Shown here: positions 1 through 9,312 of the stretch, in pieces
Layout: each line of letters begins with the position of its first letter
How positions within the stretch are numbered: position 1 is the first letter of the stretch
NCBI GenBank assembly: GCA_023435565.1
Contig: JAEYRN010000026.1
Location: 1-52,887, forward strand
Source: Bacillota bacterium
GTDB taxonomy: Bacteria; Bacillota; UBA4882; UBA8346
Direction of reading: 5' to 3'
DNA length: 52,887 bases
The notes under the pieces: model-generated
The model's database searches: none
What the model saw: the letters and a program-made list of their open reading frames with translations, nothing else
What the model was told of the DNA's origin: nothing
Position numbers and translations under genes: made by a program

Positions 1-123
1 CACCTCGCCGTGCTTTGTAGTGTATCTTCTCCTCAAGGTAATTCTATCAAAGTGGTGAAAACCGCGCACCCTTTTTTCATTACTATTTGTGTCGCCAGCG
101 GTAGCGGCGAAATGGAGGTTAAT

Positions 124-1467
124 ATGATAAATTTAAAAATCGACCGTTTAAGCGGTATGGGAAAATTTAGACTGGTTTGGTTGGGACAGTTTATATCAAT
201 AATGGGAACTGCCATGACCAAATTTGCTTTACTTATCTGGGCCTATGAACAAACTAGCAAAGCGACGACCACAGCTCTTTTCGGCTTCGCCGCAGTTTTA
301 CCCTTTGTCCTAATAAGCCCGGTAGCCGGTGTATTAGCAGACCGTATAAGTCGCAAAAAAGTGATGGTATTGGCTGATTTAGGCGCAGGGATAGTCACGA
401 TGATGATCTTTATTTTATATTCTCTAAGCAAGCTTCAAGTATGGCACTTATACTTGGCGGAAGCTCTTACCGGGGCCTGTGAGGCTTTTCAAGTCCCGGC
501 TTATTCCAGTGCTATAACATTGTTAATACCGAAAGAACAATTTGCGCGGGCTCACGGTATGATTTCTTTAGCTTACTCATCAGCTCAAATCTCTGCTCCG
601 GTTCTCGCCGGTTTGTTAATGCCGGCTATTGGCATCCGAGGTATCATGGCCATAGATATCATTTCAGTTCTATTCGCGGTTATAGCCTTGATTATTATCC
701 AAATCCCCAACCCCGAATTCAGTGGGGAACCATTTAAAAATGGCCGTCGCTATGGGGAGGACTTTTGGTTTGGTCTTAAATTTCTGTTGAAACATAAAGG
801 ATTATTTTGGTTAATGCTAATCTTTCAAGCTATTAACTTTTTAGCGGGATTAACCTATTTTGGTATCCTTCCGGCTATGATTTTAGCCCGTAGCTCTAAC
901 AATCAGATAATACTTGCATATGTTCAATCAGCCTTAGGAGCAGGAGGCATCGTAGGAAGCCTTATAATTAGTGTTTGGGGAGGACCTAAGCGAAAAGTCT
1001 TGGCAATAGTTATAGCCGGAACTTGTTCATTCCTATTAGGAGATTCGTTACTGGCGATTGGAACAACGTTAACGGTATGGGTTATTGCCGCATTTCTATC
1101 TTCAGTCTTCATCCCGTTTATTAGCGCTCCCCAGAATGCCTTATGGCAATCAAAGGTTGAACCCAGTATCCAAGGCCGCGTCTTTTCGATCAGAGGTATG
1201 TTTAAACAAGCTAGTTTAATGCTAGGCTTTTTATTAGGTGGATACCTGGCCGATAGCGTCTTCGAACCGGCAATGACATCCAATACAGTAGTAAATAGTT
1301 TTTTTAAAACATTGGTTGGTTCGGGAAAAGGCTCCGGAATGGCATTGATGTTTATTTGTACGGGAATACTAGGCGCTATAGTTTGTCTCAGCGGATATTT
1401 TATTAAAGACGTTCGGGATATCGAAGAAAGTACGCCTGATTATGATCATGAGGAAGTAAGTACTTAA
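124..1467 (+). CDS. MFS exporter, DHA3 (macrolide-efflux-like) family
   Basis: Twelve-helix major facilitator of 447 residues, probably a proton-driven drug or metabolite exporter in the cytoplasmic membrane. The loop between helices 2 and 3 carries the family signature, read here as GVLADRISRKKVMV, and the first helix follows a short cytoplasmic leader. The ATG at 124 is chosen because GGAGG (114-118) lies 5 bases upstream; the frame is open further upstream, but no ribosome site supports an earlier start. The gene stands alone: the next gene has its own ribosome site after 150 bases. The 123 bases before it hold nothing else recognisable. The substrate cannot be told from sequence; EntS-like siderophore export is an alternative. 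Confidence 0.85.
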   Translation: MINLKIDRLSGMGKFRLVWLGQFISIMGTAMTKFALLIWAYEQTSKATTTALFGFAAVLPFVLISPVAGVLADRISRKKVMVLADLGAGIVTMMIFILYSLSKLQVWHLYLAEALTGACEAFQVPAYSSAITLLIPKEQFARAHGMISLAYSSAQISAPVLAGLLMPAIGIRGIMAIDIISVLFAVIALIIIQIPNPEFSGEPFKNGRRYGEDFWFGLKFLLKHKGLFWLMLIFQAINFLAGLTYFGILPAMILARSSNNQIILAYVQSALGAGGIVGSLIISVWGGPKRKVLAIVIAGTCSFLLGDSLLAIGTTLTVWVIAAFLSSVFIPFISAPQNALWQSKVEPSIQGRVFSIRGMFKQASLMLGFLLGGYLADSVFEPAMTSNTVVNSFFKTLVGSGKGSGMALMFICTGILGAIVCLSGYFIKDVRDIEESTPDYDHEEVST

Positions 1468-1561
1468 TCAATGTTTTGCACCCCTCTTCAGTAACCATGC
1501 ACCTATTTACTTCAATTTGGAGAGGGGTAAATTATATCTATCAACCAAATCTCAAAGGATT

Positions 1562-1602
1562 TTCTAGAAAAAAATAGAAACAACTAATAAATAGTTCTAG
1601 AA
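1562..1602. promoter_or_regulatory. Paired palindromes TTCTAGAA, candidate operator
   Basis: Two identical 8-bp palindromes TTCTAGAA lie at 1562-1569 and 1595-1602. They are 33 bp apart, about three helical turns, and end 20 bp before the cupin start. The spacing would suit a dimeric regulator binding one DNA face. No regulator is known from sequence alone. Confidence 0.3.
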
Positions 1603-1621
1603 ATAATGCAAGGAGTTTATC

Positions 1622-1945
1622 ATGTTCAACAAGGAAAATCCGGAAGGATATTTCTCCGCAATTGAGGGTATCCAACAAAAGACCTTGGTTTACGGCGCCA
1701 AAACCCTAATGGTTGAGTTCCTTCTCAAAAAAGGGAGCTTACTGCCACGGCATTCCCATCCTCATGAACAAACGGGTTACCTGGTTAAAGGGAATATCGT
1801 TTTAACCATTGGCGCAGAGAGATGTGACGTCAAGCCCGGCGACAGTTGGATGATCCCTGGCGGAGTTGAACATCAGGCCGATGTCATTGAAGATTCGGTT
1901 GCGATTGAAGTTTTCTCTCCGGTTAGAGAGGATTATCTTCCCTAG
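1622..1945 (+). CDS. Small single-domain cupin protein
   Basis: A 107-residue one-domain cupin, a beta-barrel fold that usually binds a metal ion in the cytoplasm. Motif 1 includes His44, His46 and Glu49 (read as RHSHPHEQ) and motif 2 is PGGVEH with His84, so the usual metal ligands are present. ATG follows AGGAG (1611-1615) by 6 bases. Two identical palindromes lie just upstream. The 3' end overlaps the convergent lipA gene by 23 bases. Single-domain cupins of this size include sugar-binding, dioxygenase-like and regulatory types; the role here is unknown. Confidence 0.85.
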   Translation: MFNKENPEGYFSAIEGIQQKTLVYGAKTLMVEFLLKKGSLLPRHSHPHEQTGYLVKGNIVLTIGAERCDVKPGDSWMIPGGVEHQADVIEDSVAIEVFSPVREDYLP

Positions 1946-2789
1946 GAAAATTAAGACTTGCATGAAACGAACTTCGCACCAAAGGCCCAGAAGCCACATG
2001 TTTAAAACCTTTGCGTAAAGCTATTCTCTCCCAATCTTCAAATATTTCGGGTTTGACATATTCGACTACCTGAAAATGTTCCCTTTTAGGCTGCAGATAT
2101 TGGCCGATCGTGATAATATCACAATCTATCGCACGCAAATCATCCATTACACCTTCAACTTCCTTTGCAGTTTCACCTAATCCGACCATAATCCCTGATT
2201 TGGTCAAAACTTTGTTTTCTTGACTTTTTACCAGTTCCAGCAATTCTATGGAACGCCGATAATCCGCCTCGGGCCGAATCTTTTCATAAAGCCTCGGAAC
2301 CGTCTCCAAGTTATGATTATAAATATCGGGCCCCGCTTCGGCTACCGTTAATATACTATCCCTATTACCACTAAAATCCGGAGTCAAGACCTCAACCGAC
2401 ACTCCGGCCAATTTCCCCTTGATAATTTTGATAATTTGTGCGAATTGGAAAGCCCCGCCGTCGAAAAGATCGTCCCGAGTCACCGAAGTAATCACTACAT
2501 GACTTAATTTCAACCGGGCTACCGCTTCTAAAATACGTTCAGGTTCATCCCGATCAACCGGTTGGGCCGTCCCTTTGTTAACCGCGCAAAAACCACAATT
2601 TCGGGTACAAACATTCCCGAGAATCAAAAAAGTAGCCGTACCTTCCGAATAACATTGCCCCTGGTTTGGACATCGGGCACTGGAACAAACGGTATTCAAT
2701 TTTAATTCCGTTAAAACCTCACGCACAGGATTGGTCTCTGCAACCAACGGGGACTTATTCCGCAACCATTCCGGCAATCGGTTAGTCAT
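1923..2789 (-). CDS. lipA: Lipoyl synthase LipA
   Basis: Radical SAM enzyme that inserts two sulfur atoms into an octanoyl group bound to a lipoyl-domain protein. All hallmarks are visible in 288 residues: the radical SAM cluster Cys61-Cys65-Cys68 (CTRNCGFC), the auxiliary cluster cysteines Cys35, Cys40 and Cys46, and the C-terminal RSS motif (about residues 272-274) whose serine ligates the sacrificial cluster. No lipB, lplA or lipoyl-dependent complex lies nearby. It is the last minus-strand gene after iorA-iorB-paaK, but a terminator-like hairpin separates it from paaK. Its 3' end overlaps the convergent cupin gene. Confidence 0.95.
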   Translation of the reverse strand: MTNRLPEWLRNKSPLVAETNPVREVLTELKLNTVCSSARCPNQGQCYSEGTATFLILGNVCTRNCGFCAVNKGTAQPVDRDEPERILEAVARLKLSHVVITSVTRDDLFDGGAFQFAQIIKIIKGKLAGVSVEVLTPDFSGNRDSILTVAEAGPDIYNHNLETVPRLYEKIRPEADYRRSIELLELVKSQENKVLTKSGIMVGLGETAKEVEGVMDDLRAIDCDIITIGQYLQPKREHFQVVEYVKPEIFEDWERIALRKGFKHVASGPLVRSSFHASLNFPREDNPL

Positions 2790-2857
2790 TTCAGGTTCAA
2801 CTCCTGTTATTAACGTATCTTAAAATTATTGTAAACTAAAACAATAGCCAAACGCAA

Positions 2858-2893
2858 GAATAAAACAACCTCCGCAAAAAATATCAACGGAGG
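2858..2893 (-). terminator. Intrinsic terminator after paaK
   Basis: On the minus strand CCTCCG pairs with CGGAGG (2888-2893 with 2869-2874) around a 13-base loop, followed by a T-rich tract. It sits between paaK and lipA and should end the iorA-iorB-paaK transcript. Confidence 0.6.
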
Positions 2894-2963
2894 CCAATTG
2901 TGTTTAAACTTCAAAGCATTGTAAAATTTCTTCTCTTTTCTGACTCCTGCCTTCTGACTACAA

Positions 2964-4274
2964 TCAAATATCCCTTTCATCCAACACCCGTTTCGATTTC
3001 TTTTCGCTCCTCGGCAACTCTCCCAAGGATACAACTTGCACATCAATCAAAATCCCTATCCGCTTCTTAAAATTAGCCCCAATCCGTTCCGCTAACTGTT
3101 TCGGGTCCAACCCCGCCTCGGCTTCCACCCTCAAAAGCATATGGTCCCTAGCGTCTACCCGCGTCAAGTTAACCTGATACTCACTGCTCGCTCCCTTTGT
3201 TTCTTTTAAGACATCCTCGATCTGACCGGGATAAATATTTACTCCCTTAATCTTAATCATATCGTCGCTCCGGCCCAGGATCCGATCGATACGCGGGTAA
3301 ATGCTACCGCAAGGGCAAACCCCGGGAATAATTCGGGTTAAATCTCTGGTCCGATAACGGATCAACGGCGCTCCCTCTTTGGTAAGGGTGGTAATGACCA
3401 GTTCCCCAAGTTCACCATCGGGTAGGTTCTTACCTGTTACCGGGTCGATGATCTCAAAATAGAGATGATCCGACCAGTAATGAATCCCTTGGTGAAATTT
3501 GCAATCAATACCGATTCCCGGCCCATAAATTTCCGTAAGTCCATAAATATCGAAGCTTTCTACCCCCAGCTCATTTTCGATCCGGTCCCGCATCTTTTCG
3601 CCCCAGCGTTCCGAACCAATAATTCCCGTTCGTAGGTGTATCCGGTCTCGGAGCTTCCTTTTTTGAATCTCCTCCGCTAGTAGTAACGCATAGGATGAGG
3701 TACTGCATAAAACAGTAGACTTAAGGTCGAGCATCATTTGAATTTGTTTTTCGGTGTTTCCCGGCCCCATTGGAATAGCCATGGCTCCTAACCGTTCGAC
3801 TCCCGCCTGAAATCCGATACCGGCGGTCCATAAACCATATCCGGGCGTGATTTGGACCCGATCTTCCCTGATCACTCCGGCCAAGGCATAGCAACGGGCG
3901 AACATTACCGACCAATCATAAATATCTTTTTTGGTATATGGAATTATCACCGGTTTGCCGGTGGTGCCCGAAGAAGAATGGATCCTTACTACTTCGTGTT
4001 CAGGGACGGCTTGTAACCCAAGGGGATATACTTCTCTTAACTCATCTTTATATGTAAAAGGGAGGTTTTCGAATTCGACCATTCCGCCAAATTTTTTTAG
4101 GTCGTATCCTTTTTCTTTGAATTTTTTTTGATAAAAAGGACTATGCTGACCGACCCGTTCTAATAATTTACGTAGTGCTTGATTTAAAAAATTGGTGGTT
4201 TCCTCACCGTTCATTTGAGTATAATCCGGATCGTGAAGATCCCGATACTCCAAGGGTATTACTTTGTTAATCAT
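2964..4274 (-). CDS. paaK: Phenylacetate-CoA ligase family, arylacetate type
   Basis: AMP-forming acyl-CoA ligase of 436 residues that joins an aryl acetate to CoA with ATP. The phosphate loop SSSGTTGKP lies at about residues 100-108, YGLTE in the middle, and RYRTRDLT marks the hinge, all typical of PaaK. The start overlaps the end of iorB by 8 bases and has GAGGAGG 9 bases upstream, so the two are probably co-translated. With IorAB, which makes arylacetyl-CoA from aryl pyruvates, the ligase could release or reactivate phenylacetate or indoleacetate. This gene trio is common in anaerobes that ferment aromatic amino acids. The exact substrate is inferred. Confidence 0.9.
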   Translation of the reverse strand: MINKVIPLEYRDLHDPDYTQMNGEETTNFLNQALRKLLERVGQHSPFYQKKFKEKGYDLKKFGGMVEFENLPFTYKDELREVYPLGLQAVPEHEVVRIHSSSGTTGKPVIIPYTKKDIYDWSVMFARCYALAGVIREDRVQITPGYGLWTAGIGFQAGVERLGAMAIPMGPGNTEKQIQMMLDLKSTVLCSTSSYALLLAEEIQKRKLRDRIHLRTGIIGSERWGEKMRDRIENELGVESFDIYGLTEIYGPGIGIDCKFHQGIHYWSDHLYFEIIDPVTGKNLPDGELGELVITTLTKEGAPLIRYRTRDLTRIIPGVCPCGSIYPRIDRILGRSDDMIKIKGVNIYPGQIEDVLKETKGASSEYQVNLTRVDARDHMLLRVEAEAGLDPKQLAERIGANFKKRIGILIDVQVVSLGELPRSEKKSKRVLDERDI

Positions 4275-4875
4275 CTCGACTGGCCTCCTCTAATGCTTTG
4301 CTTCCTAATTCAAAAGCCCGTTCATTAATCCCGCGAAAACGATCCGGGACTAATTCTAACAAAGCCTCTCTCAACTGTTCTTTACTAAATGGTAATTTTC
4401 CGCTGGCTGCCAAAGCGCCCAACATAATTGTATTGATTGTTTTAATATTTCCGATAGTAGTCGCCAATCCAAAAGCATTTAGGAATATAATTGGGAACGG
4501 TTGATTGCCCAAAAAGGCTTGGATCTGTTCCAATGGATAAACCGCACTCCCCAAGTTAACCGTAACCGGTCGGATTGGATGGATGTTTACCAGACCAAAA
4601 CCGATTGTTTTGACTAGACTACAAGCCCGTTGAGCTTCGGCCGGTTCAAAACCAAGCAAAATATCAGCTTGGTTCCTTCCTATAACCGGTCCGTAATTGG
4701 CAGCGCCAATCCGGACATGACTCTGGACTGAACCCTCCCGTTGTGCCATACCTATTGTTTCAGAGGTCTTTGCTTCCAGCCCAGCATTTAGTGCTGCTTG
4801 GGCTAAAACCCGGGAAGCCAAAATTGTTCCTTGTCCCCCTACTCCCGCAATAATAATATTAAGATTATCCACCAT
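4267..4875 (-). CDS. iorB: Indolepyruvate:ferredoxin oxidoreductase beta subunit
   Basis: Gamma-type domain of 2-oxoacid:ferredoxin oxidoreductases (202 residues). It pairs with IorA to oxidise aryl pyruvates to arylacetyl-CoA with reduction of ferredoxin. The N-terminal IIIAGVGGQGT glycine-rich loop is diagnostic. ATG at 4875 is chosen because AAGGAGGTG lies 4 bases upstream; an upstream in-frame extension has no such site. The start overlaps the iorA stop by 11 bases and the end overlaps paaK by 8, a tightly coupled operon. Confidence 0.93.
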   Translation of the reverse strand: MVDNLNIIIAGVGGQGTILASRVLAQAALNAGLEAKTSETIGMAQREGSVQSHVRIGAANYGPVIGRNQADILLGFEPAEAQRACSLVKTIGFGLVNIHPIRPVTVNLGSAVYPLEQIQAFLGNQPFPIIFLNAFGLATTIGNIKTINTIMLGALAASGKLPFSKEQLREALLELVPDRFRGINERAFELGSKALEEASRDD

Positions 4876-6664
4876 CGGACACCTCCTTAATAGCCCCAGC
4901 CGGGCATACTTGACTACATAAACCACAGCCGTGACATGATGGTCCGATTTGAGGTTTTTCTACATTGTAAAAAGCAGGACAACCCAACTCCCGGAGACAC
5001 AATCGACAATTTGTACAAAGGGTTGGATCAACTTTATATTTCTTTTGTGACTTAACGGTAGCAGCGCACGGCGCCCGCATTACTACCGCCGCTACTCCCT
5101 GAAAAGCAAGGGCTTTTTTGATAACCTCATTAGTTGTTTTAAGTTCTAAGGGATTAACGACTTCGACAAAACCGACCCCGCAAGCTTTAAGCACCGCTAC
5201 CGGATTAATCGGATTCGCTTTTTCACCGATTGCAGTCCGTCCCATTCCGGGATGAGGCTGATGGCCGGTCATCGCTGTGGTGCCGTTATCAAGTAATATG
5301 ATTTTTACCGGGTGATTGTTATAGACCGCATTAATCACTCCGGGGATCCCGGTATGAAAAAAGGTCGAATCCCCGATAAAGGCAATCACCGGCCGTTTTG
5401 GGTCAATCCGATACAAACCTTGAGCAATGGTTATCCCGGCTCCCATACATAGACAAGTATCCACCATAGACAGTGGTGGAGCGTTTCCCAAAGTATAGCA
5501 ACCGATATCTCCCGTATATATGGCATCTATTCCTCTGGTAGCCCTCTTTACCGCATAAAATGAGGCTCGGTGTGAACAACCGGCGCATAATAAGGGAGGC
5601 CGAACCGGCAATTCCGGGGGATTTTCATTTCCTGATATTGTTACCTGTAGGGATTCAATTTTTAAAATATTGGCCAAACTCTGACGCACCAAATCAAAAC
5701 TATATTCTCCGGCCTTCGGTAATTCACCGGATAGCTTTCCATGTATCTTGCCGTTAAATCCGTATTTTGCAACAACCTGAATTATTCCCTCTTCCAAAAC
5801 CGGATCCAGTTCTTCAATTACTATTACCCGATCTACCTGAGATAAAAATTCAGCTGCGATCTGGCTGGGAAAAGGGTGTGGAGTTCCTATCTTTAAAATA
5901 GTAGGTTTCAGCCCTAAATTAGCGGCAGCTTCTTTTACATATAGATATGAAACTCCACCGGTCAGAACCCCCAACCGATCGCCGGATTCAATCTTATTCC
6001 AAACGCTTGAAGAGAATTCCTTAGCCATTTTGGGAAGCTCTTCTTCAAGCCATTGGTGTTTTAAATTGGATAGACGTGGGAAGATAACCCATTTAGGATC
6101 TTTCACAAACCCATCGGGATTATTTTCCGGAGTTTTTGAAAAATCAACTCCTTCGGTGGCATGGCAGACCCGAGTGGTAGGCCTGACGAACACCGGTAAA
6201 CCATGCCGATGGGAAACCTCAAAAGCTGCCTTAGTCATCGCTAAAGCCTCTTGGGGACTAGCCGGATCAAATACCGGCAATTTGGCGAATTTAGCAAAAG
6301 TCCTTGTATCTTGTTCAGTTTGTGACGAATGGGGCCCTGGATCATCGGCAACCACTATTACCATAGCCCCCTTAACTCCAATATAAGCGAGACTCATTAA
6401 AGGGTCACTGGCCACATTTAAACCAACTTGTTTCATAGCTACCAAAGTATTGGCTCCGGCATAAGCGGCCCCGGCAGCCACTTCCATGGCCACTTTCTCA
6501 TTTACGGACCATTCAACATAATAATGAAAATCTCCGGCCATTTCGGCCAGGGTGCCGATAATCTCCGATGATGGAGTGCCAGGATAAGCCGTTGCTAGGT
6601 TTAAACCAGCCTCAACCGCTCCCCGTGCAATCGCCTCATTTCCCATTAGTAATTTTCTAGTCAA
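4865..6664 (-). CDS. iorA: Indolepyruvate:ferredoxin oxidoreductase alpha subunit
   Basis: Thiamine-diphosphate enzyme subunit of 599 residues that carries out the decarboxylation step on indolepyruvate and related aryl pyruvates. It begins with the typical KLLMGNEAIARG, has the cofactor region GDSTFF, and ends with two 4Fe-4S ferredoxin motifs (CTNCRLC and CHGCGLC, each followed by a distal CP). The TTG at 6664 is preferred because GAGGTG is 7 bases upstream; the GTG three codons earlier overlaps that site. Electrons go to ferredoxin, which fits an anaerobic fermenter. First gene of the iorA-iorB-paaK operon, just downstream of the ECF transporter genes. Confidence 0.95.
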   Translation of the reverse strand: MTRKLLMGNEAIARGAVEAGLNLATAYPGTPSSEIIGTLAEMAGDFHYYVEWSVNEKVAMEVAAGAAYAGANTLVAMKQVGLNVASDPLMSLAYIGVKGAMVIVVADDPGPHSSQTEQDTRTFAKFAKLPVFDPASPQEALAMTKAAFEVSHRHGLPVFVRPTTRVCHATEGVDFSKTPENNPDGFVKDPKWVIFPRLSNLKHQWLEEELPKMAKEFSSSVWNKIESGDRLGVLTGGVSYLYVKEAAANLGLKPTILKIGTPHPFPSQIAAEFLSQVDRVIVIEELDPVLEEGIIQVVAKYGFNGKIHGKLSGELPKAGEYSFDLVRQSLANILKIESLQVTISGNENPPELPVRPPLLCAGCSHRASFYAVKRATRGIDAIYTGDIGCYTLGNAPPLSMVDTCLCMGAGITIAQGLYRIDPKRPVIAFIGDSTFFHTGIPGVINAVYNNHPVKIILLDNGTTAMTGHQPHPGMGRTAIGEKANPINPVAVLKACGVGFVEVVNPLELKTTNEVIKKALAFQGVAAVVMRAPCAATVKSQKKYKVDPTLCTNCRLCLRELGCPAFYNVEKPQIGPSCHGCGLCSQVCPAGAIKEVSDGG

Positions 6665-6828
6665 AAAAGTCACCTCAAGTTAGCTAATTGAAAAATGTTA
6701 ATATAATAATTTAGTGATTCTATTCGAGTAACGTTTTTTAGGAAAAAAAAAGAAACACCAAAAAAACTAATAATCTCAAAAAGTTAAAATAGTCCATCAG
6801 AATTTTAGCTCATTTATTATTCGTTACT

Positions 6829-7614
6829 TTAAATTAAAATTCCTTTGACGTTTAATACCAGACCGGCGATAGTAATTAAAATCAAACTAGCGCAAACCAG
6901 CCAATCTATCGGATAAAACCGTAGTTGACGAAGATAGGTCCGTTTGCCACAGCCGAAACCCCTAGTTTCCATTGAAATAGCCAATTTTTCAGCCTTCTTA
7001 ACTGATGTAATCATCAAAGGTATTGCTAATGGACAAATCGAAAGAAATTTCGTAACAAAATTACGGCTGTCCAAACGATGTGCCCGAGAACATTGAGCTT
7101 GAATTATTTGTTCCATTTCACTCATAAAGGTTGGAATAAAACGAAGGGAAGTTATGAACATAAAAGCATAAGTATAGGGGATTTTAACCTTTTCAACTAG
7201 CGCCACAACCAAATCTTTCACCTGTGTCGTAGCAAGTAATACTGGAAAACTTGCTGCGATTACCATTAAACGGGCCCCCATACCGAGGGAGACTATTAAT
7301 CCTTGGTCAGTAACCCTAAATAAATTGGTCCGGGGAATCACAAATATTGTATTTCCATCAGTAATGAAAAAAATTTGAAAAAGCAGAAAAAAACCGGCAA
7401 AATATAATAAACCCTTAAACACAGGGAGTATTTCCTTAAGTATCTTAGCGGTGTAGACCACCAAAATAATTGATATAAATAAAGCGGCCAGTACTAATGG
7501 ATTTTTATAAATAAAACTAAGAGTCATTAAAACTATCGACCAAAATAGTTTAGTAAGAGGATTAAGTTTATGAATCAAGGAATCGCGGTGAATATAATTA
7601 GCTACAACGGACAT
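6829..7614 (-). CDS. ecfT: ECF transporter transmembrane subunit EcfT
   Basis: Membrane coupling subunit of an energy-coupling factor importer (261 residues, about five to six helices). The cytoplasmic coupling segments include CSRAHRLDSR and METRGFG, matching the two EcfT motifs that grip the ATPases. ATG at 7614 follows GGAGAG by 8 bases; the GTG three codons earlier is too close to it. It overlaps the preceding ATPase gene by 17 bases. Together with the two ATPases and the TrpP-like protein it completes one dedicated transporter. Confidence 0.9.
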   Translation of the reverse strand: MSVVANYIHRDSLIHKLNPLTKLFWSIVLMTLSFIYKNPLVLAALFISIILVVYTAKILKEILPVFKGLLYFAGFFLLFQIFFITDGNTIFVIPRTNLFRVTDQGLIVSLGMGARLMVIAASFPVLLATTQVKDLVVALVEKVKIPYTYAFMFITSLRFIPTFMSEMEQIIQAQCSRAHRLDSRNFVTKFLSICPLAIPLMITSVKKAEKLAISMETRGFGCGKRTYLRQLRFYPIDWLVCASLILITIAGLVLNVKGILI

Positions 7615-8437
7615 TTGTTTCACTCTCCGACATTCTTAGAACTTGGGCTGCCATTTCCGTAACAGAAATTGCCTGTTCAAAGCAAGCTTGCTGACTGTCG
7701 AACTTTTGGACCAAGCGAGCAATTTGAGGTGGAAAAAGGTTAGTCTCCTTTAATAGTCCCGGTTGATAGAATACATTTCTGCAGGTATCATCTATTAAAA
7801 TTTTCCCTTGGCTAAGGACGATTACCCGGTTCGCATAACCAGCCACTAATTCCATGTCATGAGTTACAAAGATAATGGTATGCCCCTGCTGATGAAGTTT
7901 TTTTACCATTTCCATGATTTCTATGCCTTCCTGGTAGTCCTGGCCGGTAGTAGGCTCATCGAGGACCATAACCTCCGGGCGCATCGAAAGCAAGGAAGCA
8001 AAAGCAACCCGTTGCCGTTGACCTTTACTGAGAAATAAAGGATTTCCAGCTAAATAACGCATCAGTCCTACCTGCGCTGCGGCCTCGATCACTCTTTGTT
8101 TAACTTCTTCTTTAGCCAACCCAAGATTTGACGGTCCGAATCCTATCTCCTTTTCTACCGTAGGCATGAAGATCTGATGGTCCGGATTTTGAAACAAATA
8201 ACCTACGGTTCGCGCTAAGTTTCCCGTATTAGTATCTTTAGTATTAACACCATTGATCCAGACATCTCCGGAGCTTGGTTTTAGTAAACCGTTTAATTGT
8301 TTCAACAAAGTAGTTTTACCGGCCCCATTTTGACCGATAAGCGCAACAAATTCACCTTTTTTTATTTCTAAACTGAGTTCATTTAAAACCGGGATACTAT
8401 TGGGATATTGAAACACCAACTTATCAAGTTTAATCAT
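7598..8437 (-). CDS. ecfA: ECF transporter ATPase (second copy)
   Basis: ABC ATPase of 279 residues. Walker A GQNGAGKTT is at residues 35-43, Walker B is VMVLDEPTTGQD, and the signature reads LSKGQRQR rather than the usual LSGGQ. ECF ATPase pairs often contain one degenerate partner, so this may be the less active site of the heterodimer. It overlaps the first ATPase gene by 4 bases and ecfT by 17, so translation is coupled. Confidence 0.9.
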   Translation of the reverse strand: MIKLDKLVFQYPNSIPVLNELSLEIKKGEFVALIGQNGAGKTTLLKQLNGLLKPSSGDVWINGVNTKDTNTGNLARTVGYLFQNPDHQIFMPTVEKEIGFGPSNLGLAKEEVKQRVIEAAAQVGLMRYLAGNPLFLSKGQRQRVAFASLLSMRPEVMVLDEPTTGQDYQEGIEIMEMVKKLHQQGHTIIFVTHDMELVAGYANRVIVLSQGKILIDDTCRNVFYQPGLLKETNLFPPQIARLVQKFDSQQACFEQAISVTEMAAQVLRMSESETNVRCS

Positions 8438-9300
8438 GATTTGCTCCCAAAATGACTGAAGTTTTTAAGTAAACCCCAGTATGCCTCATCTACTGTTAAA
8501 GGAAGTTCTTCTTCGTAAAGGCCTTTTTGCTTAAGTAAATAAGCTAATTCACTAACAGGTGGCGCTTTAAGGCCTACTCTTAATAAAGTATCAGGTTCAC
8601 TAATTACTTCACGGGGAGTCCGGTCACAAACCAGACTCCCTTTATCTAAGATCAAAAGACGATTTATATATTCCATTAATATGTTAATCTTCTGTTCAAT
8701 TACAATAATTGTCATCTGATACCGATCATTAAGTTGCTTTAGTACTTCAAAAACATCCATAGTCCCTATTGGGTCCAATTCCGAAGTTGGTTCATCCAGC
8801 ACCAGTATCTCCGGACGCAAGGCCACTGCAGCAGCGATGGCGACCCTTTGTTTCTGACCTCCAGATAACTCAGTAGTGGAACGTTCGCGTAAATCACTAA
8901 TTCCGATAAATTCCAATGCTTCCCTGATCCGTTCTTCCATAACAGCAGGCTCTATTCCGAAGTTTTCAAGCCCGAAAGCAATCTCATCCTCCACTGTCGG
9001 AGCTACTATTTGGGCTTCCGGATCTTGAAATACACTTCCCACTTTCCTGGATATCTCGGAACAATCTGTTTCAAAAGTATCTCGGCCATCGATTAATACT
9101 TTCCCTTGATAAGTTCCAGCTTGAAAATGAGGAATAATCCCATTAAGACACAATGCCAAAGTTGACTTCCCAGCTCCTGCAGGCCCGGTAATTCCCACAA
9201 ACTCTCCGGCCTTTACTTGAAAACTCACATCACTTAAAGCAGTTTGATTAGACCCGGGATACTTAAAGGTAAGTTGTACGACGGAAATTACCGGTTGCAT
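8434..9300 (-). CDS. ecfA: ECF transporter ATPase (first copy)
   Basis: ABC ATPase of 288 residues that powers the importer together with its neighbour. Walker A GPAGAGKST is at residues 39-47, the signature LSGGQKQR and Walker B EILVLDEPTSELD are intact. AGGAG lies 9 bases before the ATG. Only 12 bases separate it from the trpP-like gene. The A1 or A2 assignment is not certain from sequence. Confidence 0.9.
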   Translation of the reverse strand: MQPVISVVQLTFKYPGSNQTALSDVSFQVKAGEFVGITGPAGAGKSTLALCLNGIIPHFQAGTYQGKVLIDGRDTFETDCSEISRKVGSVFQDPEAQIVAPTVEDEIAFGLENFGIEPAVMEERIREALEFIGISDLRERSTTELSGGQKQRVAIAAAVALRPEILVLDEPTSELDPIGTMDVFEVLKQLNDRYQMTIIVIEQKINILMEYINRLLILDKGSLVCDRTPREVISEPDTLLRVGLKAPPVSELAYLLKQKGLYEEELPLTVDEAYWGLLKNFSHFGSKS

Positions 9301-9312
9301 CTATTCTTACTC

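Noticed and set aside
924..1283. A 119-codon frame antisense to the MFS gene
   Set aside because: It is a shadow of the transporter gene without a ribosome site.
1474..1530. Terminator after the first MFS gene
   Set aside because: CCCCTCT and AGAGGGG can pair, but the loop is over 30 bases and no T tract follows.
2810..3046. Small minus-strand frame overlapping the end of paaK
   Set aside because: It lies partly on the terminator and partly in another frame of paaK, and has no ribosome site.
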